Positions 13,861 to 22,490 are shown, numbered from the stretch's first letter. The stretch: 64,000 bases of DNA from 2-01-FULL-33-17 sp964474375 (GCA_964474375.1 CAYYSG010000001.1:62001-126000); one strand, 5' to 3'. Translations and numbers: made by a program. The notes: generated by a model not told the origin, from the sequence alone.

Positions 13861-14817
13861 ATGGAAACAACTAACAATCATCATCATCGTTACGCATTTC
13901 ACTTGAATGCCATTGTTACTATTCTAGCTCTTGCTTTGATAGTGTTTGGGCTTTATGTGTCTGTATCTAGTCAAACAGGTGGCGACCCGTATGGATCGTA
14001 TGATCCTGGTGTTGTAAATTCATCTCAATATGGTGTTCCGAATACTGGTGTCATTCCAGCTAATTATTCAGGTTATGGTTATAATACTTATAACAATACT
14101 CAAAACTTTGGTCAGCCTGTTTCTAATGCTACTGGGTCTGGGGCTTGGTGGGGTACTGGTAATGCTGACAGGACTGGTACTGGTACAAATACCGGTGGCT
14201 ACGGTAATTCTGGAACTACTACCGCAGGTACTGCTACTGGTGGTAATTATTATTACAATACAACCGGTGGTTATTATCCAGGTAGTGGGCTTATAGAATC
14301 AGGACCTAATGCTACCCAAGGTGGCTATATTAATTCGTCCGGTCAAGCTGTGTATAATAACAATGGCTTGGTGGAAGCTGGTGCTACTCTTAATCAAGGC
14401 GGTTATGTAACTTCTTCTGGTTCTGCTACTTTTGAAAATAGATATATTAATGAATCTATGGCAGCACCTACTCAGCAAAATACTCTTAGCTACAAACACT
14501 GTGAATTTATAACCAAATATCACAAATTCGGTGACCGTGGTGGTGATGTTCCGAAAATCCAACAATTCTTAAAAGATCGTGGCTACTATAGTGGTCGAAT
14601 TGACGGAGTATACGGCATATCTACATTCCGTGCTGTGCGATCATTCCAGCAAGACTATAAGAAGGAAATCCTAGACCCTTGGGAATTCGATAACAAGTCA
14701 GCTACAGAAGGTACAGGTATTACTAATGTATCTACTAGGTACGCTATCAACAAACTAGTCGGTTGTCCTGACCCAGCCACAATAGTTCCTAAAACCGGCC
14801 GAGTACTAAACTACTAA
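13861..14817 (+). CDS. Membrane-anchored low-complexity protein with peptidoglycan-binding domain
   Basis: Starts at METTNNHHHRY (13861), where TATACT ends 6 nt upstream; a longer frame to 13795 overlaps the promoter. Residues about 11-40 form one transmembrane anchor (AIVTILALALIVFGLYVSV). A long Gly/Thr/Asn/Tyr-rich low-complexity region (about 40-220) contains two imperfect repeats around GLIESGPNATQGGYINSSGQA and GLVEAGATLNQGGYVTSSGSA. The C terminus (about 230-280) is a PG_binding_1 helical domain (GGDVPKIQQFLKDRGYYSGRIDGVYGISTFRAVRSFQ). It is probably an exported cell-wall-attached protein. Its exact role is unknown. Confidence 0.75.
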   Translation: METTNNHHHRYAFHLNAIVTILALALIVFGLYVSVSSQTGGDPYGSYDPGVVNSSQYGVPNTGVIPANYSGYGYNTYNNTQNFGQPVSNATGSGAWWGTGNADRTGTGTNTGGYGNSGTTTAGTATGGNYYYNTTGGYYPGSGLIESGPNATQGGYINSSGQAVYNNNGLVEAGATLNQGGYVTSSGSATFENRYINESMAAPTQQNTLSYKHCEFITKYHKFGDRGGDVPKIQQFLKDRGYYSGRIDGVYGISTFRAVRSFQQDYKKEILDPWEFDNKSATEGTGITNVSTRYAINKLVGCPDPATIVPKTGRVLNY

Positions 14818-14828
14818 ATTCCAAAATA

Positions 14829-14861
14829 AAAAATCCCCCTACGACATAGGGGGATTTTTTT
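14829..14861. terminator. Bidirectional terminator between the surface protein and xer genes
   Basis: The stem AAAAATCCCCCT/AGGGGGATTTTT ends in a run of nine T's on the plus strand. Confidence 0.85.
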
Positions 14862-15815
14862 TTATTTGCTACCTTTTGAATGGAATTTCTTATGGACGTC
14901 ACGCAAATGAGCATCAGTCACATGGGTATATATTTGGGTTGTAGCAATATTCGCATGACCGAGCATGGTTTGTACGGAACGAATGTCCGCACCGTTGGAT
15001 AGTAAGTCAGTTGCAAATGAGTGACGCAGTACGTGCGGAGTAACGTGTTTCATTATTCCGGCTTTGGTAGCATAGTGTTTGATCATCCTTTGAATACTGC
15101 GCGGAGTTAAATCTTCTGCACCATTTTTACCAATAGGTTTTTTGTTCTTTGTTCCGTTTGACCTAACAGCAGTAAAAAGTCCACCACCTAAATCTTTTCT
15201 TTTTGCCAAGTATTCTTTTATGGCACTTCGGGCGTCAGGGGATATGAATACCACACGAACTTTTTCACCTTTACCACGGATGGATATTTCATCTTTATCC
15301 AAATTAATATCTCTCGGCAAGGAACATAGTTCGGATACACGTAGCCCAGTTGAAAATAGCATTTCTAGTATGGCTTTATCGCGCAGGGATTTTTCATCTT
15401 TTTCATTTGGGGCTTCGAGGATTCTTTTTAGTTCGTCACCACTCAGGAAATCTATTTGTCTATCGCGCATTTTAGCTAAATCTATTTTGTCGCCAGCCAT
15501 TGCACTAATTCCGCGCTTTCCCAAATATTTTAAAAACTGCCGAATAGCTATCAGGTAGTAATTCTGCGTGCTTTTTTTCATAGTATTACCGGCACTGCTA
15601 CGTGGACCCATGCCTTTGGTTGACCCAGGTAGTCTATTTAAATATAAGCGAAATTCACGAATCTTGTCTTCGGTAATGTCTGAAACATTTTTTAATTTAC
15701 CCCAAGCTATGAATTTACCAATGTATCTATTATAGTTGTCGACTGTTTTTAGGCTGGAACCACGTTCAATTTCCATGTGTTCCAAGAATTGTCTTAAAGC
15801 CGAATTTATTTCCAT
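14862..15815 (-). CDS. xer: Tyrosine recombinase of the XerC/XerD type
   Basis: Site-specific recombinase that probably resolves chromosome dimers at dif. The 317 residues carry an N-terminal SAM-like core-binding domain (about 1-100) and the catalytic domain. Active-site residues are visible: R159 (STGLRVSEL), the beta-hairpin lysine in GKGEK (181-185), H261-x-x-R264 (HVLRHSF), H287 (LGHANI) and nucleophile Y296 (QIYTHV). It is the only recombinase in the window and stands alone, with no phage or integron context, which favours the housekeeping Xer. A TATAAT (15827-15822, minus strand) ends 6 nt before the ATG. Confidence 0.92.
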   Translation of the reverse strand: MEINSALRQFLEHMEIERGSSLKTVDNYNRYIGKFIAWGKLKNVSDITEDKIREFRLYLNRLPGSTKGMGPRSSAGNTMKKSTQNYYLIAIRQFLKYLGKRGISAMAGDKIDLAKMRDRQIDFLSGDELKRILEAPNEKDEKSLRDKAILEMLFSTGLRVSELCSLPRDINLDKDEISIRGKGEKVRVVFISPDARSAIKEYLAKRKDLGGGLFTAVRSNGTKNKKPIGKNGAEDLTPRSIQRMIKHYATKAGIMKHVTPHVLRHSFATDLLSNGADIRSVQTMLGHANIATTQIYTHVTDAHLRDVHKKFHSKGSK

Positions 15816-15821
15816 CTTTCA

Positions 15822-15827
15822 ATTATA
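15822..15827 (-). promoter_or_regulatory. -10 box of xer (leaderless)
   Basis: A perfect TATAAT on the minus strand ends 6 nt before the xer start codon. Confidence 0.65.
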
Positions 15828-15936
15828 CTTTTATTCAATGCGTCGCACAATATCCTACTAATTGCTATACTTCTTGGTGTTAGGTAAGATCCTAATTTAG
15901 GGATAAATACAACTTTAATCAAAGGTGGTCTTATAC

Positions 15937-15967
15937 TTGCATAAAATGAATTTATGATGTATATTAT
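15937..15967 (+). promoter_or_regulatory. rpsO promoter (leaderless)
   Basis: TTGCAT (15937-15942), a 19-bp spacer and TATTAT (15962-15967), which ends 6 nt before the rpsO ATG. Confidence 0.65.
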
Positions 15968-15973
15968 GCCAGT

Positions 15974-16339
15974 ATGTTAACACCAAAGAAAAAGCAAACT
16001 ATTATCAAAAAGGCGCAAATGCATGATGGCGACACTGGTTCATCACATGTACAAGCTGCTGTTTTAGCTGAGCGCATTGAAATGCTTTCAGGTCATTTGA
16101 AAAAGCATCCAAAAGACAACCATTCACGTCGTGGTTTGATCAAGCTAGTATCAGAACGTCGCAAGCATGAAAAATATGCTGTTACGCAAAAGCCTGGTAC
16201 AGGTGCTGGCACTAAGAAGCCTACTAAAAAAGCTAGTTCAAAACCAGCTCCTAAAAAGTCTGGTGCGAAAAAAGCTTCTACTAAAAAAGCTGCAGCTAAG
16301 AAATCAGCTGCTAAAAAAGCAGTTACTAAAAAGAAATAA
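15974..16339 (+). CDS. rpsO: Ribosomal protein uS15 with histone-H1-like tail
   Basis: A 30S protein that binds 16S rRNA helix junctions early in assembly. Residues 1-70 match S15: DTGSSHVQAAVLAERI, HLKKHPKDNHSRRGLIKLVSERR. The final helix expected after this point (usually about 20 residues ending in a conserved LGL-type C terminus) is missing. Instead a tail of about 50 residues of Lys, Ala, Pro and Ser repeats (AAAKKS, AAKKA and similar) continues in frame. Such tails resemble histone H1-like or Lys/Ala-rich nucleoid proteins. The promoter places the start site at the ATG, so classical S15 leader autoregulation is unlikely. Confidence 0.85.
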   Translation: MLTPKKKQTIIKKAQMHDGDTGSSHVQAAVLAERIEMLSGHLKKHPKDNHSRRGLIKLVSERRKHEKYAVTQKPGTGAGTKKPTKKASSKPAPKKSGAKKASTKKAAAKKSAAKKAVTKKK

Positions 16340-16347
16340 TTTCTAAA

Positions 16348-16386
16348 CAAAAAATCCCCTCTGATATATAAGAGGGGATTTTTTGT
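16348..16386. terminator. Bidirectional terminator between rpsO and the NYN gene
   Basis: A 15-bp stem with core ATCCCCTCT/AGAGGGGAT (16348-16362 / 16371-16385) flanked by A and T runs. Confidence 0.85.
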
Positions 16387-16937
16387 TATTGCTTTTTCTT
16401 CGCAACTTTTCTTTTGGATGCGCCATATGGGCCGCGCATCAAGTACTTGTTTGGGTTTTTACCTAGGTCTATGAATTTGTCGAGTCTTTCGATTAGCTTG
16501 GACGATGTAGACCGTGCAAAACATATTCCTTCGGTTGTTACGCCGTAGCGACTTTTCAGGTATTCGATTAGTGGTATAAAATCACCATCGCCTGATACTA
16601 TAACCACAGCATCTACTTTTTCAGCTAGTTTGACTGCATCTATTGCTAGTCCTACATCCCAGTCGGCTTTTTTGGAGCCATCGACGAATATTTGTAAATC
16701 CTTGGTTTTGGTTTCTATGCCTACACGGGTTAGGGCTTCGAAGAATTGCTTCTCATCGCCAGCTTCGGTGGATATAACATAAGCCACAGCTTTGACTAAT
16801 TGTCTTTCGCCGACGGCTTCTTTTAGTATTTCGCCAAAGTTTACTTTTCTTTTATATAAATGGCGTGCGCTATGGTATAGATTCTGCGCATCTATGAGTA
16901 CGGCAACTCTTTGGTTTTTAGTTTGGATATTTATCAT
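16386..16937 (-). CDS. NYN-domain (LabA/DUF88-like) putative RNase
   Basis: PIN-like NYN fold, probably a metal-dependent ribonuclease acting on RNA. Acidic motifs are preserved: VAVLIDAQNLYHSAR (Asp16) at the N terminus, ADWDVGLAIDAVKLA in the middle and VVIVSGDGDFIPLIEYLK (about 110-127), followed by GICFARSTSSKLIERLD. The 183 residues match single-domain LabA/DUF88 members. The C terminus is lysine-rich. A TATAAT on the minus strand (16954-16949) lies 11 nt before the ATG. Targets are unknown. Confidence 0.85.
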   Translation of the reverse strand: MINIQTKNQRVAVLIDAQNLYHSARHLYKRKVNFGEILKEAVGERQLVKAVAYVISTEAGDEKQFFEALTRVGIETKTKDLQIFVDGSKKADWDVGLAIDAVKLAEKVDAVVIVSGDGDFIPLIEYLKSRYGVTTEGICFARSTSSKLIERLDKFIDLGKNPNKYLMRGPYGASKRKVAKKKQ

Positions 16938-17070
16938 AATATGAACACATTATAGCATTTTTGGGAATTCAGTGTTAGTTCAAATATTTTGACCATCAGG
17001 GTAATAACGGGTAATCTTTTTGTTGGTTTATAAAATATATTTGTGTATACTAAAATAAATTTGCAGCATT

Positions 17071-17253
17071 ATGAATACAGGTAATACACAATCAAAAAGA
17101 GGTGAAGAAATAGAATCAAAAGAAAGCCTAAAACAAACCTACCCCAACGGTGACAAGGCAGAGTATAAAAAAAGTCTCAAATATGGAGTTATATCTTTTT
17201 TGTTGACTTTAGTTTTTTGGGGTTCTGTTATCTATCTAATTAGTTTAATTTAA
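17071..17253 (+). CDS. Small single-pass membrane protein (60 residues)
   Basis: Not recognised. A polar, charged N-terminal half (Ser/Glu/Lys) is followed by one hydrophobic helix (about 39-58, YGVISFLLTLVFWGSVIYLISL) ending at the C terminus, like a tail-anchored protein. A TATACT at about 17044-17049 may be the promoter. It is followed after 13 bp by a second small membrane ORF. Confidence 0.5.
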   Translation: MNTGNTQSKRGEEIESKESLKQTYPNGDKAEYKKSLKYGVISFLLTLVFWGSVIYLISLI

Positions 17254-17266
17254 ATATCTATACAAA

Positions 17267-17380
17267 ATGAATAATAAAAAAGAATTTATCTTGAGTAAAA
17301 TGGGACTCCTTTTGTTGGGCTTTACTGTAATAGGTTTGTCTATTTTACTGCTTTGTAAGATTTTTGAAAATATCAAATAA
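17267..17380 (+). CDS. Very small membrane protein (37 residues)
   Basis: A short ORF starting MNNKKEFILSKMGLLLL and ending KIFENIK, with a central hydrophobic helix of about 20 residues (MGLLLLGFTVIGLSILLLC). It lies 13 bp after another tail-anchored small protein and just before a terminator, which supports a two-gene transcript. Its shortness means that expression is uncertain. Confidence 0.4.
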   Translation: MNNKKEFILSKMGLLLLGFTVIGLSILLLCKIFENIK

Positions 17381-17395
17381 TTTTATACTTTATTT

Positions 17396-17430
17396 ATAAA
17401 GCACCGCGCAGAATTGCGCGGCTTTATTTT
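17396..17430 (+). terminator. Terminator after the small membrane genes
   Basis: CCGCGCA/TGCGCGG (17404-17410 / 17415-17421) with AAAGC/GCTTT flanks and a following T-rich run. Confidence 0.75.
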
Positions 17431-17467
17431 TGTGTCCAGTGTGGTATAGTGCACATATACAAGTAGC

Positions 17468-17534
17468 GCAGTTATTTTCATAGGTAGTACTGAAAGCCAA
17501 TTAGGTGTTTCAATACTAAAATGAGAATAACTGC
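17468..17534 (+). promoter_or_regulatory. Long hairpin in the pnp leader
   Basis: GCAGTTATTTTCAT (17468-17481) pairs with ATGAGAATAACTGC (17521-17534), with one G-U pair. An inner stem TAGTACTGAAA (17485-17495) pairs with TTTCAATACTA (17508-17518) with one mismatch. A TATAGT -10 box at 17445-17450 places this near the 5' end of the mRNA. A comparable leader hairpin in E. coli pnp is cut by RNase III and mediates PNPase autoregulation. Confidence 0.75.
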
Positions 17535-17551
17535 AAAAATAAATAATAAGT

Positions 17552-19690
17552 ATGCAAGAAAGAAAATACACACTAAACATTGCTGGGCGTGAATTCGTAG
17601 CAAGTTTTAGTGATTTAGCTATGCAGGCCGGCGGGTCAGTTATGTTATCGTGCGATGATACAGTAGTCTTAGCTACAGCGTGTATCAGTAGTAGCGACAG
17701 AAATAATCCAGGATTTTTTAACTTAACAGTTGAATACGTGGAACGTCATTATGCCGCTGGAAAAATCCTGGGTGGCCAATGGAACAAACGCGAAGGCCGT
17801 CCTAGTGACCAGTCAGTACTAGCATCTCGCGTTATTGACCGAACTATTCGTCCGCTTTTTCAGCATCATATTAAAAATGCAGTACAAGTGATTGTTACGG
17901 TTTTGGCTGTTGGTAAAATGGATCCAAAAATTCTTGCGGTTAATGCAGCATCTTTGGCTATCGCTACATCGAACATTCCTTGGAACGGGCCAGTAGGTGC
18001 AGTGTCTATTACAATACCCAAAGGTCAAAATGATTTACTTGTAAATAATTATTTGCCGACTGTTACCGAAGCAACAAACAATCTTGATTTAGTTGTATGT
18101 GGTATGAAAAACAAAGTTTGCATGATTGAAGCTTTGTCTTTTGAACATTCAAATGATGTCATTGGTTCAGCGCTTGATTTAGCAATGGACAACATCAATA
18201 AAATCGAAAAATGGCAAAATGAAATAATCGCAAAAGAAGGCAAGGAAAAATTAGTTTTCGAAAAACCAGTTTGTCCACCCGAACTTCTGCAAATGTTCGA
18301 CGAAAAAGTTTTACCTATTTTGAAGAATGATTTGTTCGGCGCAAACAGCAAAAAAACAATAGCTGAAGCTGAAAAAGTTTTGGAAAATATAGTTTCCGAA
18401 AATTATGAGGGTGATGACAATGCTCGTAACTCAGTATGGGATCATATGCACCATACACTTGATGCTTTGTTTCATGATGGCGCTATAGTGGAAAACCGCC
18501 GTGCAGATTTAAGAAATTTTGACGAAGTTCGCTCTCTCTTTGCTCGTGCCGGAGGTGTATCACCAGTGTTACACGGCACAGGAATATTCTATCGTGGCGA
18601 AACACATGTGCTGTCAGTCTTAACTCTCGACGGCCCAGATGCAAGACAAGTCGTCGACGGTATTGAAGCCAACGGTAAAAAAAGATTCATCCATCACTAT
18701 AATTTTCCGCCATATTCAACTGGTGAAACAGGCCGAATGGGTGGTATGAATCGGCGTGAAATGGGTCACGGATTCTTAGCTGAAAAAGCATTAGTTCCTG
18801 TTATTCCAAGCTATGAAACATTTCCTTATACTATTCGTCTTGTTTCTGAATCAACTAGTAGTAATGGTTCCACATCCCAAGCCAGTATTTGTGCAGCAAG
18901 TATTGCAATGATGGACGGTGGTGTTCCTATATCAGCACCCGTGGCTGGTCTTGCTATGGGTCTAATGGAAGACGTAAATGACGAAAAAAATTACAAAATA
19001 CTAACCGACATTCAAGGCCCCGAAGACCACTATGGTGACATGGACTTCAAAGTTGCCGGAACAAGAAAAGGTGTAACTGCAATTCAGCTGGACATCAAAC
19101 TAACCGGAGTCGCGGTCAATGTATTGAAAGAAGCTTTGGTTGATGCCGAAAAAGCTCGTATAAAAATTCTGGACACAATTGAAAATGAAATCAAAGAACC
19201 AAGAAAATATTTAGCACCTAGCGCTCCACGAATTGAAATAACAAAAATTGCACCTGAACAAATTGGTATGGTTATTGGACCGGGTGGTAAATCCATCAAT
19301 GCTATGCGTGACGCAACTGGCGCTGAAATAACAATTGAAGATGATGGAACTGTTTTGATAACTGGTCATGGTGATGGCCCTGAGCGTGCTAAAAAAATTA
19401 TCGAAGACATGACTCATGTTTATAAAGTTGGAGACATAATACAGGATGCCGAAGTTATGCGTGTCGCAGACTTTGGAGCTTTTGTAAAAATTTCTAGTTC
19501 AATGGAAGCCTTGATTCATATTTCTGAAATCGCACCGTTCCGTGTAGAAAAAGTTGATGACTATTTAAAAGTCGGAATGAAATTCCCGGTACAAGTTATC
19601 AAAGTTGATGAAGGTAAAGTTGGGGTGTCTCTCAAAGCTTTGAATCCTGAACTTTTTCCAAAGCCTGAAATCAAGACAGATAAAAAATAA
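17552..19690 (+). CDS. pnp: Polyribonucleotide nucleotidyltransferase (PNPase)
   Basis: Phosphorolytic 3'-5' exoribonuclease that forms a trimeric ring. The 712 residues contain two RNase PH domains (about 1-220 and 320-545, with FSP-like ring residues and the active-site GDMDFKVAGT near 494). A KH domain follows (about 560-615, GMVIGPGGKSINAMRD), then a C-terminal S1 domain (about 625-700, VADFGAFVKI...GVSLKAL). All catalytic regions look intact. With RNase Y it would form the main mRNA decay machinery. The leader carries a long hairpin that suggests autoregulation. No rpsO is adjacent, unlike in proteobacteria; S15 is 1.2 kb upstream. Confidence 0.96.
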   Translation: MQERKYTLNIAGREFVASFSDLAMQAGGSVMLSCDDTVVLATACISSSDRNNPGFFNLTVEYVERHYAAGKILGGQWNKREGRPSDQSVLASRVIDRTIRPLFQHHIKNAVQVIVTVLAVGKMDPKILAVNAASLAIATSNIPWNGPVGAVSITIPKGQNDLLVNNYLPTVTEATNNLDLVVCGMKNKVCMIEALSFEHSNDVIGSALDLAMDNINKIEKWQNEIIAKEGKEKLVFEKPVCPPELLQMFDEKVLPILKNDLFGANSKKTIAEAEKVLENIVSENYEGDDNARNSVWDHMHHTLDALFHDGAIVENRRADLRNFDEVRSLFARAGGVSPVLHGTGIFYRGETHVLSVLTLDGPDARQVVDGIEANGKKRFIHHYNFPPYSTGETGRMGGMNRREMGHGFLAEKALVPVIPSYETFPYTIRLVSESTSSNGSTSQASICAASIAMMDGGVPISAPVAGLAMGLMEDVNDEKNYKILTDIQGPEDHYGDMDFKVAGTRKGVTAIQLDIKLTGVAVNVLKEALVDAEKARIKILDTIENEIKEPRKYLAPSAPRIEITKIAPEQIGMVIGPGGKSINAMRDATGAEITIEDDGTVLITGHGDGPERAKKIIEDMTHVYKVGDIIQDAEVMRVADFGAFVKISSSMEALIHISEIAPFRVEKVDDYLKVGMKFPVQVIKVDEGKVGVSLKALNPELFPKPEIKTDKK

Positions 19691-19719
19691 AATTAAATAA
19701 ATTATTGTATAATGGGTGT

Positions 19720-20526
19720 ATGGAAAATCAGGATACACCCATTTTGCATTCTATGAATCGTGACACTGTAACTGGCGCAAAGAAGTCAGTTGGTTCTTCG
19801 AACCTGCCGGAAGAAGAAGCCCTATTGCTAGCTAAAATGCAATCCGAAAATTCTAAAAAAAGAAAATTTAATTTCATTACCATGCTGTCACTAGCTGTGC
19901 TTGCTGTTTCTGTTAGTATGATTTTGATACCTGATAAATATTTTATTAAAAAAGACACCGGTGTAAACGTAGCACAAACAAGTAAGAATTTTTTAAATAC
20001 AAATTATTCTTATCAAATAAATAAACCAACTAGTTCTGAGCTGGAAGATTTCCGTAATAAAAATTTTGCACAAATTACTGGTATAGCTGATATTGAAATT
20101 ATCGACCAAAACAAAAAAGTATTTTTTGCCGAGCTTGCACCTTTTGTTGCCGATCGGTTCATCAGTTCAATTATTCCAGCAGTGGTTACGAATTATATTT
20201 ATGGTTTTGTTGGTGTGGGTGACAGTAGTTTACCTTATTTGGTGCTAGTTACAGAAAACCAAAATCTAGCATCTACGATCATGTCCGAATCTGAACGTAC
20301 TTTGTACACTGATTTTTTGACTATAATGAAATTGCCAAATAGTACACAAAACGAATTACTTGGTTTTGAAAATTACGACAGTGTTCGAACCCCGGTTCGA
20401 TACCTGCGGGCGTTAAATGGTGACACATTGCTAGTATATGGTTTCCCTATGGACAATGTACTGCTTGTTACAAATAGTATTCCAGCTTATGAAACCATAA
20501 GGGACAGAATGCTACTAGGGTACTAG
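19720..20526 (+). CDS. Hypothetical single-pass membrane protein
   Basis: Not recognised. The start is placed at MENQDTP (19720): TATAAT (19708-19713) ends 6 nt before it, while an earlier in-frame ATG at 19705 overlaps that box. The 268 residues begin with a polar cytoplasmic segment, then KKRKF and one transmembrane helix (about 52-70, ITMLSLAVLAVSVSMILI). An extracytoplasmic domain of about 190 residues with mixed alpha/beta character follows. No catalytic motif is seen. It lies between pnp and a DksA-like gene. Confidence 0.65.
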   Translation: MENQDTPILHSMNRDTVTGAKKSVGSSNLPEEEALLLAKMQSENSKKRKFNFITMLSLAVLAVSVSMILIPDKYFIKKDTGVNVAQTSKNFLNTNYSYQINKPTSSELEDFRNKNFAQITGIADIEIIDQNKKVFFAELAPFVADRFISSIIPAVVTNYIYGFVGVGDSSLPYLVLVTENQNLASTIMSESERTLYTDFLTIMKLPNSTQNELLGFENYDSVRTPVRYLRALNGDTLLVYGFPMDNVLLVTNSIPAYETIRDRMLLGY

Positions 20527-20545
20527 AAGCCATATTTAGGTATGC

Positions 20546-20551
20546 TATAAT
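20546..20551 (+). promoter_or_regulatory. -10 box of the DksA-like gene (leaderless)
   Basis: An extended -10 TGCTATAAT (TATAAT at 20546-20551) ends 6 nt before the ATG at 20558. Confidence 0.7.
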
Positions 20552-20557
20552 ATATCC

Positions 20558-20911
20558 ATGATTGATACAAACGTATACAAAGTCATGCTCGAAGGTGAAC
20601 GTGACGAAATCCTGAACGATTTAAAAGGTATGGCAGTAAGAGACACTGTAACTGGTGAATTCAATACTGTTAACGATGCTAGTATTTCCGAAGCTGACGA
20701 GCTGGATCTTGATAATCGCAACGAAGATTACGAGGAAAACTCTGCTTTGACCGAAACACTCGCATCTAAATTAAAAGACGTTGAAAATGCCTTAGCTAAA
20801 ATCGAAAACGGAACATATGGTATATGTGAAGTTTCCGGTGAACAAATCGAAGAAGCTCGTTTAGCAGTTAACCCATCAGCGCGTACATGTAGTATGCATA
20901 TGAATGGATAA
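20558..20911 (+). CDS. DksA/TraR-family protein with degenerate zinc finger
   Basis: A 117-residue protein with the DksA/TraR layout: an N-terminal helical coiled coil with acidic residues (EADELDLDNRNEDYEEN), then IENGTYGICEVSGEQIEEARLAVNPSARTCSMHM. In family members this last segment is CxxCG...RLxAxPxAxxCxxC. Here only two cysteines remain, with Ser and His in the other positions, so zinc binding may be altered (C-S-C-H) or lost. DksA proteins bind the RNA polymerase secondary channel. It is followed after 5 bp by comM. Confidence 0.75.
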   Translation: MIDTNVYKVMLEGERDEILNDLKGMAVRDTVTGEFNTVNDASISEADELDLDNRNEDYEENSALTETLASKLKDVENALAKIENGTYGICEVSGEQIEEARLAVNPSARTCSMHMNG

Positions 20912-20916
20912 ACTAT

Positions 20917-22473
20917 ATGAGTTTTGCCAAAGTATTATCTGCCCAAGTGAGCATGCTCATTGGGCAGATTATTACTATAGAGTGCGACATATCGCGGGGC
21001 TTAAATAATTTCTCTATTGTAGGGCTAGCTGACAAAGCCGTCGACGAAGCCAAAGACCGAGTCGGTTCAGCATTAAAGAACAGCGGTTATTCGTCCCCGA
21101 AACATCAGAATCAAAAAACCGTTGTTTCATTGTCGCCAGCAAACATTAGGAAAGAAGGATCGTATTTTGATGTAGCTATTGCTCTTTCGTATCTTGCCTC
21201 TGGTGGTGAAATAACCATGGACAATGTTCCACGGGTATTCGTTGGCGAACTGGCGCTGGACGGAACAGTGAAACCAGTTGTCGGAATATTACCTATCGCC
21301 GAAGCGGTTCGTCGTTCGGGTATTTCTGAAATTTATGTACCCATTCATAATGTAAAAGAAGCAGCACTGGTTCCAGGTATTGATGTTTATGGTTTTTCTA
21401 ATTTAAAAGAATTAGTTTCACATTTAGATTTAAAATTAGCCAAATCTGGTAGTGGAATGCATATAAAAATAAATCCAGCAGAAGAAACACAAATAGACTA
21501 TGAAGATGAACCAGTTAATAATGATTTTTCTTTTGTGCGTGGTCAAGAATCCGCAAAACGTGGGCTATTGATTGCGGCTGCCGGTGGGCATAATATTGCT
21601 ATGTATGGGCCTCCGGGTACTGGTAAGACTATGCTGGCGCGGGCATTCACAGCGCTACTTCCGAATTTAGAGAAAGAACATGTCTTAGAAGTCACGGGTA
21701 TTCATTCGGCGACACTTGCTACTGCTGGTAAATTAATAACTCGTCCACCATTTCGCTGTCCGCATCATACTGCTAGCTATGTTTCGATAATTGGCGGCGG
21801 TGCCAATGTCCGCCCAGGTGAAGTTACTTTGGCGCATCGTGGTGTGTTGTTCCTGGATGAGTTTCCTGAGTTCGATAAAAAAGTCATCGAGTCACTTCGT
21901 CAGCCGCTGGAAGATTCGATAGTGACTGTGGCGCGTGCCAAAGGCAGTGCTACTTTTCCTTCGAATTTTATTTTGATTGCTGCTATGAATCCGTGCCCAT
22001 GTGGCTACTATGGTACCCGTGTTAAGAACTGCACTTGTAGTCCTGTTGATCTAGCGCGGTACCAAAGAAAACTTTCCGGTCCGATAATTGACCGCATCGA
22101 CATGTGGGTACCGGTTGAATCAGTCGACTATGACAAACTTTCAGATAACAGAATAACTGAACCAGAGAACCCCAAACTAAGACAAAAGATATTAAAAGCT
22201 AAAAACAAAGCTATATTAAGAATGAGGCACATAGGAGCGCCGTATTTGTGTAATGCCGAAATGACTGTAAAGGATTTAGACGTACTCGCGCCTCTTTCCG
22301 CTAGTGTTCGGGAATTACTAAATGCTTCGGCTACAAAGTTAGAACTTTCGCCACGGGCATACCATCGTACTATCAAACTAGCACGAACTATAGCCGATAT
22401 TGATGATTCGGATAGTATAGACGAACGCCATATATTGGAAGCCCTGCAATATAGACCAAGGAATCAAAAATAA
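20917..22473 (+). CDS. comM: ComM / YifB family AAA+ ATPase (Mg-chelatase-like)
   Basis: A hexameric helicase-like ATPase that promotes branch migration during natural transformation in other bacteria. The N-terminal ribosomal S5-like fold (about 1-170, with GLADKAVDEAKDRV and LSPANIRKEGS) precedes the AAA+ module. The module has Walker A GPPGTGKT (about 230), Walker B VLFLDEFPEF, the sensor segment AAMNPCPCGYYG and the C-terminal LSPRAYHRTIKLARTIADL-type lid. The 518 residues match the family. It supports DNA uptake capability in this lineage, though no comEC is in the window. A bidirectional terminator follows. Confidence 0.94.
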   Translation: MSFAKVLSAQVSMLIGQIITIECDISRGLNNFSIVGLADKAVDEAKDRVGSALKNSGYSSPKHQNQKTVVSLSPANIRKEGSYFDVAIALSYLASGGEITMDNVPRVFVGELALDGTVKPVVGILPIAEAVRRSGISEIYVPIHNVKEAALVPGIDVYGFSNLKELVSHLDLKLAKSGSGMHIKINPAEETQIDYEDEPVNNDFSFVRGQESAKRGLLIAAAGGHNIAMYGPPGTGKTMLARAFTALLPNLEKEHVLEVTGIHSATLATAGKLITRPPFRCPHHTASYVSIIGGGANVRPGEVTLAHRGVLFLDEFPEFDKKVIESLRQPLEDSIVTVARAKGSATFPSNFILIAAMNPCPCGYYGTRVKNCTCSPVDLARYQRKLSGPIIDRIDMWVPVESVDYDKLSDNRITEPENPKLRQKILKAKNKAILRMRHIGAPYLCNAEMTVKDLDVLAPLSASVRELLNASATKLELSPRAYHRTIKLARTIADIDDSDSIDERHILEALQYRPRNQK

Positions 22474-22490
22474 ATTAGGTGGGGTATTAG

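Noticed and set aside
14862..15815. Xer-type recombinase as an integron or phage integrase
   Set aside because: No attC sites, phage genes or gene cassettes nearby; the motif set and length fit housekeeping XerC/D.
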